DNA of 64,000 bases, from positions 1 through 64,000 of the forward strand of contig JAVBRK010000001.1 of assembly GCA_031548005.1 (NCBI GenBank), given 5' to 3'. The notes beneath the pieces are model-generated. The model ran no database searches, was not told the origin of the DNA, and saw only the letters and a program-made list of their open reading frames with translations. Source of the DNA: BNXB01 sp031548005. Its GTDB lineage: Bacteria; Bacteroidota; Bacteroidia; Bacteroidales; Azobacteroidaceae. The position numbers and the translations under genes are program-made. Below, one piece after another: positions 27,764-37,171 of the stretch (within the stretch, counting starts at the first letter, position 1; each line of letters opens with the position of its first letter).

Positions 27764-27795
27764 CAAATGTAAACTGTCTTTTTGAATAAAACAAA
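27764..27795 (-). promoter_or_regulatory. promoter of the TetR-led export operon
   Basis: On the minus strand TTTG (27795-27792) and TACATTTG (27771-27764) are 20 bp apart. The start codon follows after 27 bases. This is the only strong promoter seen for the seven genes down to 20905. Confidence 0.7.
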
Positions 27796-27813
27796 TATTT
27801 TAATCATTTGTTT
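27789..27813 (-). promoter_or_regulatory. candidate TetR operator over the -33 element
   Basis: AAACAAAT (27789-27796) and ATTTGTTT (27806-27813) form a perfect inverted repeat with 8-base arms and a 9-base spacer. The left arm contains the -33 element of the operon promoter. Position and symmetry suit autorepression by the TetR protein, although the AT-rich sequence makes chance palindromes more likely. Confidence 0.45.
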
Positions 27814-27869
27814 AACAAAAAAAATTTATCCGATCGGATTATTTTATAATTCAACAACCGCTATTCTTA

Positions 27870-27900
27870 TTTGGTAATTAAAATAATAACTGTAACTTTG
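27870..27900 (+). promoter_or_regulatory. promoter of the trigger-factor gene
   Basis: TTTG (27870-27873) and TAACTTTG (27893-27900) are 19 bp apart, followed by a leader of about 60 bases to the ATG at 27964. The promoter is divergent from that of the TetR operon. Confidence 0.7.
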
Positions 27901-27963
27901 TTGTCCAAAAATAAAATTACATTTAAACAATCTGATAATTAATAAATTAAATATTTTTCACTG

Positions 27964-29325
27964 ATGAATATCACATTAAACAACATCGATCCGGTCAACG
28001 CCTTGCTGAAAATGGAAGTCGTAAAAGCTGATTACATGCCTGAAGTAGAAAAAACACTTAAGGATTTACGTCAGAGGGCTTCTGTTCCGGGGTTCCGACC
28101 CGGCAAAGTACCGGCAGGCATCGTACAAAAAATGTATGGCAAATCGGCATTGATCGAACAAGTAAACAAAATCGTATCCAATAATCTGTACAATTATATC
28201 CGGGAAAACAAACTGAATATTCTGGGCGAGCCACTGCCCAGCGAAACTGAACAAAAAGAGATCGATTTCGATCATCAGGAAGATTTCGAATTTGTTTTTG
28301 ATCTGGGTCTGGCCCCTGAAATGAAGATCAAGATTAGTAAAAAAGATAAATTACCGTTTTACACTATCCGGGTGGAAGATGATCTGATCGAAAAACAGAT
28401 CGATAATTTCAAAGCCAATTACGGCGCTTATTCAGAAGCCCAAAAAGTAGAAGGAAAAGATATGGTAAAAGGCTTGCTGACTGAACTGGACGGGAACGGA
28501 CAGCCGAAAGAAGGCGGCATTCAGGTCGAAGATGCAGTTATGCTCCCATTCTACATGAAAGAAGAGGGTGAGAAGAAAAAATTCATGGACAAAAAGAATA
28601 ATACAGTCATCACTTTTAATCCGTATAAAGCTTATGAAGGCGCTGAAGCAGAACTGGCTTCTCTTCTGAAAGTCAAAAAAGAAGAAATCAATAACCACCA
28701 GGGTGAATTCTCTTTCGAAATCCAAAGCATCACCCGGTATACGGAAGCAGAACTGAACCCGGAGCTTTTCGACAAAGTCTTCGAACCGGGGTCTGTCAAA
28801 ACGGAAGAAGAATTCCGACAAAAAGTCAGAGAAATGATCGGAAATCAATATCTTCCTGACAGCAATTATAAATTTATGCTGGATGTCAAGAAGATGCTGG
28901 AAAAGAAAGCAGGAAAGATCGGATTCCCCAACCAATTCCTGAAACGCTGGTTAGTAGCATCCAATGAAGACCGTACTCCGGAGTCGGTTGAAGCAGACTA
29001 TCCAAAAATCATGGAAGACCTTCAGTTCCATTTGATTAAAGAAGAATTAGTCAAAGAAAACGGAATCAAAGTCGAAGAAGGAGAGCTGATGGCCTACGCC
29101 CTGAATGCAGTCAGAATGCAGTTTGCTCAGTACGGTATACCCAATGCTCCCGACGACATGCTCGAAAGCTACGCCAAAGACATGCTTAAAAAAGAGGAAA
29201 CGGTCCGAAATTTGATCGATCGTATCATTGAAGACAAATTCACCGGATGGCTGAAGGAGCAAGTCACACTTGAATCCCAGGAAATATCCGTAGATGAATT
29301 TAAAAAATTATTTGAAGAACAATAA
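27964..29325 (+). CDS. tig: trigger factor chaperone
   Basis: The product (453 residues) binds the ribosome exit tunnel and helps nascent chains fold. The ribosome-docking signature GFRPGKVP is at residues 43-50 (GFRKGKVP in E. coli). The middle domain is the Bacteroidetes form, with insertions and without a well-kept FKBP signature, so prolyl isomerase activity is doubtful. The C-terminal helical arms follow (about 260-450). It heads a run with clpP and clpX, an order conserved in many bacteria, and clpP begins 12 bases after its stop. Confidence 0.9.
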   Translation: MNITLNNIDPVNALLKMEVVKADYMPEVEKTLKDLRQRASVPGFRPGKVPAGIVQKMYGKSALIEQVNKIVSNNLYNYIRENKLNILGEPLPSETEQKEIDFDHQEDFEFVFDLGLAPEMKIKISKKDKLPFYTIRVEDDLIEKQIDNFKANYGAYSEAQKVEGKDMVKGLLTELDGNGQPKEGGIQVEDAVMLPFYMKEEGEKKKFMDKKNNTVITFNPYKAYEGAEAELASLLKVKKEEINNHQGEFSFEIQSITRYTEAELNPELFDKVFEPGSVKTEEEFRQKVREMIGNQYLPDSNYKFMLDVKKMLEKKAGKIGFPNQFLKRWLVASNEDRTPESVEADYPKIMEDLQFHLIKEELVKENGIKVEEGELMAYALNAVRMQFAQYGIPNAPDDMLESYAKDMLKKEETVRNLIDRIIEDKFTGWLKEQVTLESQEISVDEFKKLFEEQ

Positions 29326-29337
29326 AATTTCAGAGTT

Positions 29338-30015
29338 ATGAAAGATTTCAGAAAATATGCAACCGGACACCTGGGGATGAACGGTCTGGCCGTCGACCAA
29401 TACATTAAAGATTTCGATATCCGCTCTCAACGCGAGTATCTGAATCCGTATATTCTCGAAGAGCGCCAATTAAACGTGACGCAGTTGGACGTATTTTCCC
29501 GTTTAATGATGGACCGGATCATCTTCCTCGGAACCGCCATCGACGATTATACCGCCAATACCATTCAGGCCCAGTTGTTATATTTAGATACGGCCGATCC
29601 AGGAAAAGATATTTCAATTTATATTAATAGCCCCGGAGGATCGGTATATGCCGGATACGGCATTTACGACACCATGCAGTTTATCTCCAGCCAGGTTTCG
29701 ACCATCTGTACCGGAATAGCCGCCTCCATGGCTGCTGTACTACTGGTAGCCGGAGAGAAAGGCAAGCGCATGGGGCTGAAACATTCCCGCGTGATGATCC
29801 ACCAGCCGTTGGGCGGCGCCCAGGGGCAGGCTTCCGACATCGAAATTACCGCCAGGGAAATTCTGAAAATCAAAAAAGAAATTTATACTATCATTTCCGA
29901 TCACTCCGGACAGCCTTACGAAAAAGTACTGCAGGACGGAGACCGCGACTTCTGGATGAACTCGGAAGAAGCCAAGGCTTACGGAATGGTAGACGAAGTT
30001 TTAATTAAAAAATAA
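29338..30015 (+). CDS. clpP: ATP-dependent Clp protease proteolytic subunit
   Basis: The product (225 residues) is a serine peptidase forming the 14-subunit chamber used by ClpX. The triad is visible with the spacing of E. coli ClpP: Ser130 (GIAASMAAVL), His155 (MIHQPLGG) and Asp204 (DRDFWMNSEEA). The N-terminal 30 or so residues are longer than in the mature enzyme and are probably a propeptide. It lies two bases before clpX, so the two are translationally coupled. Confidence 0.97.
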   Translation: MKDFRKYATGHLGMNGLAVDQYIKDFDIRSQREYLNPYILEERQLNVTQLDVFSRLMMDRIIFLGTAIDDYTANTIQAQLLYLDTADPGKDISIYINSPGGSVYAGYGIYDTMQFISSQVSTICTGIAASMAAVLLVAGEKGKRMGLKHSRVMIHQPLGGAQGQASDIEITAREILKIKKEIYTIISDHSGQPYEKVLQDGDRDFWMNSEEAKAYGMVDEVLIKK

Positions 30016-30017
30016 GT

Positions 30018-31253
30018 ATGGCTAAATCCAACGATTATTGCAGTTTTTGCGGAAAGCCCAAAAAGGAAACGATCCTGTTGATCGCAGGCATAAACGGAAA
30101 TATCTGTGAGTCCTGCGTTGAGCAAGCCTACCTGATCGTCAAAGAGTCGGAAAAAACTACCGGAAAAGTAAATCCATTTAACATTTCTAAGAAAGAATTA
30201 CCCAAACCGGTAGAGATCAAGGACTTTCTTGATCTGTATGTAATCGGACAGGACGATGCCAAACGTTATTTGTCGGTATCGGTTTACAACCACTATAAAC
30301 GTCTGATGCAGCAAGTATCGGCCGATGAGGTGGAAATCGAAAAATCCAACATCATTATGGTAGGCCCCACCGGAACAGGGAAAACCTTGTTGGCAAAAAC
30401 CATCGCCCGGTTACTTAAAGTACCGTTTACAATTGTCGATGCAACCGTACTGACCGAAGCCGGTTATGTGGGAGAAGATATCGAAAGTATTCTCACCCGG
30501 TTGTTACAAGTAGCAGACTACAATGTTGAAGCAGCCCAGCGTGGAATTGTTTTCATCGATGAGATTGATAAAATCGCTCGGAAAAGCGACAATCCGTCTA
30601 TCACCCGGGATGTCAGCGGAGAAGGTGTACAGCAGGGCTTACTGAAGCTGCTGGAAGGCTCTATTGTGAATGTTCCTCCCCAGGGAGGGCGTAAGCATCC
30701 GGATCAGAAAATGATCCCGGTAGACACCAAAAATATCCTTTTTGTCTGCGGAGGCGCTTTCGACGGTATTGAAAAGAGAATTGCCCAACGCCTTAATACC
30801 CAGGTAATCGGATACTCTGCTGCTAAAAACCAGGGGCAGGTAGACCGGAATAACCTACTGCAATATATCAGTCCCCAGGATCTGAAGTCGTTCGGGTTGA
30901 TTCCGGAAATTATCGGGCGTTTGCCTATTCTGACCTACCTGAATCCCTTAGACCGGGAAACCCTGAGAAATATCCTGACAGAGCCTAAAAACTCCATTAT
31001 CAAGCAATACGTCAAAATGTTCGAGATCGACGACGTCAAGCTGACTTTCGACCCTGAAGTCTTCGACTATATTGTCGACAAGGCCATGGAATTCAAACTC
31101 GGAGCCCGGGGATTACGCTCCATCTCGGAAGATATCATGATCGACGCCATGTTCAGTTTCCCATCGACAGAAAAGAAAGAGCTACACATCGATCTGAATT
31201 ATGCAAAGGAAAGAGTAGAAAAATCCCAGTCCAAAAGGTTAAATGTTGCCTGA
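30018..31253 (+). CDS. clpX: ATP-dependent Clp protease ATP-binding subunit ClpX
   Basis: The product (411 residues) unfolds substrates and feeds them to ClpP. The N-terminal zinc domain has C8-x2-C11 and C30-x2-C33. Walker A GPTGTGKT is at 116-123, Walker B is VFIDEIDK, and the sensor-2 region is KLGARGLRSI. The ClpP-docking loop, IGF in E. coli, reads IGY here (TQVIGYSAAKNQ). The gene ends 99 bases before recQ, which has its own promoter. Confidence 0.97.
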   Translation: MAKSNDYCSFCGKPKKETILLIAGINGNICESCVEQAYLIVKESEKTTGKVNPFNISKKELPKPVEIKDFLDLYVIGQDDAKRYLSVSVYNHYKRLMQQVSADEVEIEKSNIIMVGPTGTGKTLLAKTIARLLKVPFTIVDATVLTEAGYVGEDIESILTRLLQVADYNVEAAQRGIVFIDEIDKIARKSDNPSITRDVSGEGVQQGLLKLLEGSIVNVPPQGGRKHPDQKMIPVDTKNILFVCGGAFDGIEKRIAQRLNTQVIGYSAAKNQGQVDRNNLLQYISPQDLKSFGLIPEIIGRLPILTYLNPLDRETLRNILTEPKNSIIKQYVKMFEIDDVKLTFDPEVFDYIVDKAMEFKLGARGLRSISEDIMIDAMFSFPSTEKKELHIDLNYAKERVEKSQSKRLNVA

Positions 31254-31285
31254 TTTTTAACAACAAAAAAATAATCAATAAATTA

Positions 31286-31316
31286 TTGTGATTTTAAAAT
31301 CAATGGCTTATCTTTG
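31286..31316 (+). promoter_or_regulatory. promoter of recQ
   Basis: TTG (31286-31288) and TATCTTTG (31309-31316) are 20 bp apart in the gap between clpX and recQ. The position favours a start at the ATG at 31353 over a TTG at 31341. Confidence 0.6.
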
Positions 31317-31352
31317 TTTTATCAGACTGAGAAGTAATCATTGAAAAATAAC

Positions 31353-33542
31353 ATGGCAGCAAAAAAAGATTTTTTAACGGAGGAACTCAAAAAATATTTT
31401 GGCTTTGATACATTCAAAGGAAATCAGGAAGCTGTAATCCGTAATGTCCTGGCAGGAAAAGACACATTCGTGCTTATGCCTACAGGCGGAGGAAAGTCTT
31501 TGTGTTATCAGCTTCCATCGTTATTGCTGGAAGGCACCGCCATTGTTATATCCCCCCTGATAGCCCTGATGAAAAATCAGGTCGACGCCATGCGGAACTT
31601 CAGCGAAAGTAACGGCGTTGCTCATTTTATCAATTCGTCTCTGAACAAAGCGGCAGTCGACCAGGTAAAAGAAGATATTCTGAGTGGGAAAACCAAATTA
31701 CTGTATGTCGCCCCCGAATCTCTGACAAAAGAAGATAACATTGAGTTCTTAAGACACATCAATGTCTCTTTTTATGCAGTAGATGAAGCTCACTGCATCT
31801 CAGAGTGGGGACATGACTTCCGTCCGGAATACAGGCGTATACGACCCATAATCAACGAAATATCCAAAAAGCCGGTGATCGCACTGACGGCAACAGCAAC
31901 CCCCAAGGTGCAACACGATATTCAAAAAAACCTGGGAATGATGGATGCTATCGTGTATAAATCATCGTTCAACCGCCCGAACCTGTATTACGAAGTCAGA
32001 CAAAAAACAGTCAATATAGATAAAGATATTGTCAAATTCATCAAAAGCCAACCGGGAAAATCGGGAATCGTGTATTGCCTTTCCCGTAAAAAAGTGGAGG
32101 ATTTTGCGGAAATCCTGAGAACAAACGGGATCAACGCCCTGCCCTACCATGCCGGAATGGACTCACAAACCCGCACCGGGAACCAGGACGCTTTTCTGAT
32201 GGAGGAAGTCGATGTAATCGTGGCAACCATTGCTTTTGGAATGGGTATTGATAAGCCGGATGTACGCTATGTGATCCATTACGACATTCCCAAGAGCTTA
32301 GAAGGCTATTACCAGGAAACCGGAAGGGCCGGACGCGACGGAGGAGAGGGTCGATGTATTGTTTTTTATATAAATAAGGATCTCCAGAAATTAGAAAAAT
32401 TCATGCAGGGGAAACCCATATCCGAACAGGAAATAGGGAAGCAGTTATTAGAAGAAACAAAAGCTTATGCGGAAACATCCGTATGTCGAAGGAAAGTTTT
32501 ATTACATTATTTCGGGGAAGAATATAACGATGATAATTGTGGAAATTGTGACAATTGTTTAAATCCAAAAAAACAAGTGGAAGCGAAAGAACATCTGATT
32601 ACGGTTTTAGAAACCGTTGCAATACTGAAAGACAAATTTAAAGCAGATCATGTGATAAACATCCTGCTCGGAAAAGAAACATCGGAGATCATTTCATATG
32701 AACATCATAATCTGGAAATGTTCGGAACAGGAACCGGCGAAGACGAAAAAACATGGAATGCAGTCATCCGCCAGGCTATGATTGCCGGATACCTTGACAA
32801 AGACATTGAGAACTACGGCTTACTCAAGCTGACTCCCGCCGGAAAAAAATACCTGGAGAACCCGACATCTTTCAAAATTACCAAAGATAATGAATTCGAT
32901 GAAGACGAAAATCCGGAAGAAACTCAGGTAAGAGGAGGAGCTTCCTGCGCCGTCGACCCGATACTGTATTCCATCATGAAAGATTTAAGGAAAAAACTTT
33001 CTAAAAAATTAGATGTTCCTCCTTATGTCATCTTTCAGGACCCCTCATTGGAAGCGATGGCCACCACCTATCCGGTTACGATCGAGGAATTACAGAACAT
33101 CCCGGGTGTCGGATCCGGAAAAGCCAAACGCTACGGACAGGATTTTATTGAATTAATCAAGCGGCATGTTGCCGAAAATGAAATCGAACGGCCGGAAGAC
33201 CTGCGCGTCCGTACGGTAGCCAACAAATCGAAACTGAAAGTATTTATCGTGCAAAGTATCGACCGTAAAGTAGCTCTGGATGACATTGCGTTGACTAAAG
33301 GACTTGAATTTACCGAGTTGTTGGATGAAATCGAAGCGATCGTTTACTCCGGCACCAAAATCAGTATCGATTATTTCCTGAATGAGGTGATGGACGAAGA
33401 GCATGTGGAAGACATCTACCTTTATTTCAAGGAATCGGAAACCGACAGCATGAAAGAAGCAATAGAAGAATTGGGGAATCAATACTCTGAAGAAGAAATT
33501 CGCCTCGTCCGGATCAAATTCATTTCCGAAATGGCCAATTAA
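31353..33542 (+). CDS. recQ: ATP-dependent DNA helicase RecQ
   Basis: The product (729 residues) is a 3'-5' helicase for recombination and fork repair. It has helicase motifs I (MPTGGGKSLCYQLP, near residue 37), II (VDEAHCISEWGHDFRPEYRR) and VI (QETGRAGRDG), a zinc-binding subdomain (CRRKVLLHYF, then CGNCDNC), a winged-helix RQC domain and one HRDC domain (about 525-605). About 120 extra residues follow the HRDC, with a helix-rich tail seen in Bacteroidetes RecQ. An upstream TTG (31341) could add four residues; the ATG at 31353 is preferred. Confidence 0.93.
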   Translation: MAAKKDFLTEELKKYFGFDTFKGNQEAVIRNVLAGKDTFVLMPTGGGKSLCYQLPSLLLEGTAIVISPLIALMKNQVDAMRNFSESNGVAHFINSSLNKAAVDQVKEDILSGKTKLLYVAPESLTKEDNIEFLRHINVSFYAVDEAHCISEWGHDFRPEYRRIRPIINEISKKPVIALTATATPKVQHDIQKNLGMMDAIVYKSSFNRPNLYYEVRQKTVNIDKDIVKFIKSQPGKSGIVYCLSRKKVEDFAEILRTNGINALPYHAGMDSQTRTGNQDAFLMEEVDVIVATIAFGMGIDKPDVRYVIHYDIPKSLEGYYQETGRAGRDGGEGRCIVFYINKDLQKLEKFMQGKPISEQEIGKQLLEETKAYAETSVCRRKVLLHYFGEEYNDDNCGNCDNCLNPKKQVEAKEHLITVLETVAILKDKFKADHVINILLGKETSEIISYEHHNLEMFGTGTGEDEKTWNAVIRQAMIAGYLDKDIENYGLLKLTPAGKKYLENPTSFKITKDNEFDEDENPEETQVRGGASCAVDPILYSIMKDLRKKLSKKLDVPPYVIFQDPSLEAMATTYPVTIEELQNIPGVGSGKAKRYGQDFIELIKRHVAENEIERPEDLRVRTVANKSKLKVFIVQSIDRKVALDDIALTKGLEFTELLDEIEAIVYSGTKISIDYFLNEVMDEEHVEDIYLYFKESETDSMKEAIEELGNQYSEEEIRLVRIKFISEMAN

Positions 33543-33556
33543 TTGAAAAAAATCCG

Positions 33557-33564
33557 TACATTTG
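33557..33564 (+). promoter_or_regulatory. -7 type element before guaB
   Basis: TACATTTG matches the -7 consensus in the 52-base gap between recQ and guaB. The TTG at 33543 is only 11 bp upstream and cannot be its partner, so the promoter is only half supported. It shows that the TTG at 33562 is not the guaB start. Confidence 0.45.
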
Positions 33565-33594
33565 CACGCAATAAATTTTAAAATCTCCTGTTTT

Positions 33595-35073
33595 ATGTCA
33601 TTTATTGCAGATAAAGTTATTATGGATGGATTGACGTTCGATGATGTATTGTTGATCCCCTCTTACTCAGATGTATTGCCCCGGAATGTCGATCTGACAA
33701 CCAACTTCTCAAGAAATATCACGCTCAACATCCCTATAGTTTCTGCTGCAATGGATACGGTGACAGAAACCAAGCTTGCTATTGCGATAGCCCGTGAAGG
33801 AGGGATCGGCGTGATCCACAAGAACATGAGTATCGACGAACAAGCCAAGCAGGTCAGGGCCGTAAAACGCGCCGAGAACGGGATGATTTCCAACCCGGTC
33901 AGTATTAAGCGGGGAAAAACAGTCGGAGATGCACTGTCCCTGATGTCTGAATATAAGATCGGAGGAATTCCTGTGGTCGACGACCAGAATCATCTGGTTG
34001 GAATCGTGACCAACCGGGACCTGCGTTTTCAACGCAACATGAGCCTGTTGGTGGAAGATGTGATGACGAAAGAAAATCTGGTAACCACCCGGCAATCGAC
34101 CGACCTGGAAGCCGCAGCAGAAATCCTGCAGCAACACAAAATCGAAAAACTTCCGGTAGTCGACTCGAACAACAAGTTGGTCGGATTGATTACCTATAAA
34201 GATATTACCAAGGCAAAAGATAAACCGTCTGCCTGCAAGGACGAAAACGGCAGATTGCGAGTTGCCGCAGGAGTCGGAGTAACCGACGATGTATTTGAAA
34301 GAATCCAGGCTTTAGTAGACGCTGGTGTCGACGCCGTTGTGATCGATACGGCTCACGGGCACTCCCAGGGCGTTATCCGGACACTCGAAGAAACAAAAAA
34401 GAAATTCACCAGTGTCGACGTGGTGGTCGGAAATATTGCCACGGCCGAAGCCGCCAAAGTTTTAGCCAAGGCAGGAGCCGATGCCGTTAAAGTGGGAATC
34501 GGGCCGGGTTCGATCTGCACCACGCGTATCATTGCAGGAGTCGGAGTACCGCAGCTTTCTGCTATTTATGATGTTTCAAAAGCTCTCAAAGGTTCGGGCG
34601 TCCCCCTGATTGCAGACGGAGGATTGAGATATTCCGGAGACATCGTCAAAGCTCTGGCGGCAGGAGGCTCTTCCGTTATGATGGGATCATTGCTTGCCGG
34701 AGTTGAAGAGTCGCCGGGAGAAACCATTATCTACAACGGACGTAAATTCAAATCATACCGGGGAATGGGATCACTCGAAGCTATGCAAAAAGGCTCCAAA
34801 GACCGTTACTTTCAGGATGTGGAAGAAGATATCAAAAAGCTGGTTCCGGAAGGAATCGCTGCACGGGTTCCTTACAAAGGTTCGTTATTTGAAGTGATCT
34901 ACCAGATGGTCGGCGGACTCCGGGCCGGGATGGGGTACTGCGGAGCAGCCAATATTCACTCCCTGCACCAGGCAAAGTTTACACGCATCACCAATGCCGG
35001 TATGGCGGAAAGTCACCCGCATAATGTATCTATTACCCAGGAGGCTCCGAATTATAGCTACAATCGCGATTAA
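33595..35073 (+). CDS. guaB: inosine-5'-monophosphate dehydrogenase
   Basis: The product (492 residues) oxidises IMP to XMP with NAD, the committed step to GMP. The barrel begins LTFDDVLLIPSYSDVLPR, two CBS domains lie at about 98-205, and the catalytic Cys308 is in GPGSICTTR. The flap and IMP-binding segment follow (YRGMGSLEAM, then EGIAARVPYKG). Using the ATG at 33595 gives the standard start MSFIADKV; a frame extension to a TTG at 33562 enters the -7 element. Confidence 0.97.
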   Translation: MSFIADKVIMDGLTFDDVLLIPSYSDVLPRNVDLTTNFSRNITLNIPIVSAAMDTVTETKLAIAIAREGGIGVIHKNMSIDEQAKQVRAVKRAENGMISNPVSIKRGKTVGDALSLMSEYKIGGIPVVDDQNHLVGIVTNRDLRFQRNMSLLVEDVMTKENLVTTRQSTDLEAAAEILQQHKIEKLPVVDSNNKLVGLITYKDITKAKDKPSACKDENGRLRVAAGVGVTDDVFERIQALVDAGVDAVVIDTAHGHSQGVIRTLEETKKKFTSVDVVVGNIATAEAAKVLAKAGADAVKVGIGPGSICTTRIIAGVGVPQLSAIYDVSKALKGSGVPLIADGGLRYSGDIVKALAAGGSSVMMGSLLAGVEESPGETIIYNGRKFKSYRGMGSLEAMQKGSKDRYFQDVEEDIKKLVPEGIAARVPYKGSLFEVIYQMVGGLRAGMGYCGAANIHSLHQAKFTRITNAGMAESHPHNVSITQEAPNYSYNRD

Positions 35074-35175
35074 TAGTTTTATCAACCGCATACAATATTC
35101 TGTTCTTTTTTACGTTTCTTGATTGTCTTTTTATGTCTAAATATTAAATATACTGATCCTAAGAAAGAAATTTGT

Positions 35176-37155
35176 ATGAAAAAGCAAGTACTGTCTTTGA
35201 TTCTGGTCGCATTTTGTGGTGTTGTCGCAGCACAGGAAAGCGATCCGGTTATTATGAGCATCAATGGCAAGGATATCAAAAAATCCGAGTTTGAGTACAT
35301 CTACAGGAAAAACAATACGGAAGAAGCGATTGATAAGAAATCTCTGGATGAATATATTCAGCTTTTCAAGAACTTTAAACTGAAGGTTACAGAAGCGGAA
35401 ACACAGCAACTGGATACGACCGAAAGTTTTTTGAAAGAACTGAATGAATACCGGGAAGAATTATCCAAGCCCTATCTGGATAATATCGAACAAAATGAAG
35501 ATTTGATCCGGACAGAATACAATCGTCTGAAAGAAGACCTCGAAATCGGTCATATTTTAATTTCTTTCAGTGGGCAGAATATGGATAATCCGGAAGGGAT
35601 GAAAAAAGAGGTTTTCCCGGTCGATACCCTGGAAGCTTACAAAAAAGCCATGCAAATCCGCAAACGATTGCTTAAAGGGGAAGATTTCAGTAAAGTGGCC
35701 GAGGAAGTATCTAACGACCGCCAGTTCATCAATAAAGATCAACCCGGTTATTTAGGATGGGTGACCGGAATGGCGCTTATCCCGTCACTGGAAGATGGCG
35801 CTTACAGTACGCCGGTAGGACAAATCAGCATGCCTGTCCGAACGAACTTCGGCTATCATCTAATTAAGGTGTTCAACCGTCAGCAGGACCCGGGACTGAT
35901 CAGGGCTTCCCATATCCTTATTTTATGCCCTGAAGATGCTGATGCCGTTCAAGCCGGTGATGCTAAAAAGAAAGCAGATGAGTTGTATCAACGGGCATCC
36001 GGGGGAGAAGATTTCGGCACATTAGCCAAAGAATATTCCGATGACAAAGGTTCTGCAAAAAACGGAGGAGACTTAGCCTGGTTTGGGATCGGACAGATGG
36101 TAAAAGAATTTCAGGAAGCTGCTTTTGCCCTGAAAGACACCGGGGATATCTGTCCTCCGGTACGTTCGAAATTCGGTTTTCACATCATCAAATTACTTGG
36201 AAGAAAACCGCAACCCTCATTTGAAGAAAAGAAACCTGCAATCATTGCCAAATTTCAGCAGAACGGCACCTATGCTGAGTTGGTAAAGCCCGGAATGGAA
36301 AAGCTGAAGCATGAGAACGGATTCTCGATGAACTCCGGAGCGCAGAAGGAACTTGCAACGGCCGCCAACACACTTTATCCGGTGAGTACCGATTTTATTT
36401 CCCGTTTTGCGAGCAATCAGAGTCCATTATTTATAATTAATTCAACGACTTACACAATCAGTCAGTTTGTGAATTTTATCAAGCAAGATCCAAGTCCGAC
36501 TACTGCAATCTCAACAGACTTACTGAATGATCTTATGACCAGGTTCGAATATTCCTGCCTCCTCGATGAAGAAAACAAACTGCTGGAGAAAAAATATCCG
36601 GATTTCCGCAATCTGATACAGGAGTATCGTGATGGAATTCTGCTATTCGATATCATGAATAAAGAAGTATGGGAAAAAGCAGGGAAAGACACGGAAGGCC
36701 TGAAAGCATTTTTTGAGCAGCATAAAGCGGATTATTCCTGGAAAGAACCCCATTACAAAGGATATGTTGTTCTATGTAAAGACCATAAGATCAAAAAGAA
36801 AATGCAAAAGGAAATCAGCGGGCTGGCCGTTGATTCTGCAGCAACATTCCTGCTCAATAACTATCGCGTAGGAGAAGTATCGTATGTAAGAATTGAAAAA
36901 GGTCTTTTTGTAAAAGGAGATAATCCGTTTGTCGACGAGGTCGCATTCAAATCAGGAAAAGCAACATGCCCCGAAGGATTTGCCGACTTTTTCGTGATGG
37001 GTAAACTACTCCCTCAGCTTCCGGAGGACTATACCGATGTAAAAGGGCCTGTTATAACAGATTATCAGAATTATCTGGAAGATGAATGGATCGAATTACT
37101 CAATAAAAAATATCCGATTGTTATTTTTCCCGAGATTGTAAGTACCATAAAATGA
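35176..37155 (+). CDS. periplasmic peptidyl-prolyl isomerase with two parvulin domains
   Basis: The product (659 residues) has a signal peptide (ends GVVAAQ) and a SurA-like N-terminal helical part (about 25-125). Two parvulin-type rotamase domains follow: about 130-240 (IGHILISFSG ... GYLGWVTGM ... TNFGYHLIKVF) and about 245-350 (IRASHILILC ... GGDLAWFGIGQMVKEFQEAA ... SKFGFHIIKLL). A 300-residue helical C-terminal region is of unknown fold. It is the first of three periplasmic folding factors in a row and probably helps outer-membrane proteins mature. The ATG at 35176 is chosen over a TTG at 35119 because it begins the signal peptide. Confidence 0.88.
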   Translation: MKKQVLSLILVAFCGVVAAQESDPVIMSINGKDIKKSEFEYIYRKNNTEEAIDKKSLDEYIQLFKNFKLKVTEAETQQLDTTESFLKELNEYREELSKPYLDNIEQNEDLIRTEYNRLKEDLEIGHILISFSGQNMDNPEGMKKEVFPVDTLEAYKKAMQIRKRLLKGEDFSKVAEEVSNDRQFINKDQPGYLGWVTGMALIPSLEDGAYSTPVGQISMPVRTNFGYHLIKVFNRQQDPGLIRASHILILCPEDADAVQAGDAKKKADELYQRASGGEDFGTLAKEYSDDKGSAKNGGDLAWFGIGQMVKEFQEAAFALKDTGDICPPVRSKFGFHIIKLLGRKPQPSFEEKKPAIIAKFQQNGTYAELVKPGMEKLKHENGFSMNSGAQKELATAANTLYPVSTDFISRFASNQSPLFIINSTTYTISQFVNFIKQDPSPTTAISTDLLNDLMTRFEYSCLLDEENKLLEKKYPDFRNLIQEYRDGILLFDIMNKEVWEKAGKDTEGLKAFFEQHKADYSWKEPHYKGYVVLCKDHKIKKKMQKEISGLAVDSAATFLLNNYRVGEVSYVRIEKGLFVKGDNPFVDEVAFKSGKATCPEGFADFFVMGKLLPQLPEDYTDVKGPVITDYQNYLEDEWIELLNKKYPIVIFPEIVSTIK

Positions 37156-37171
37156 CAAACTTTAACCTTTT

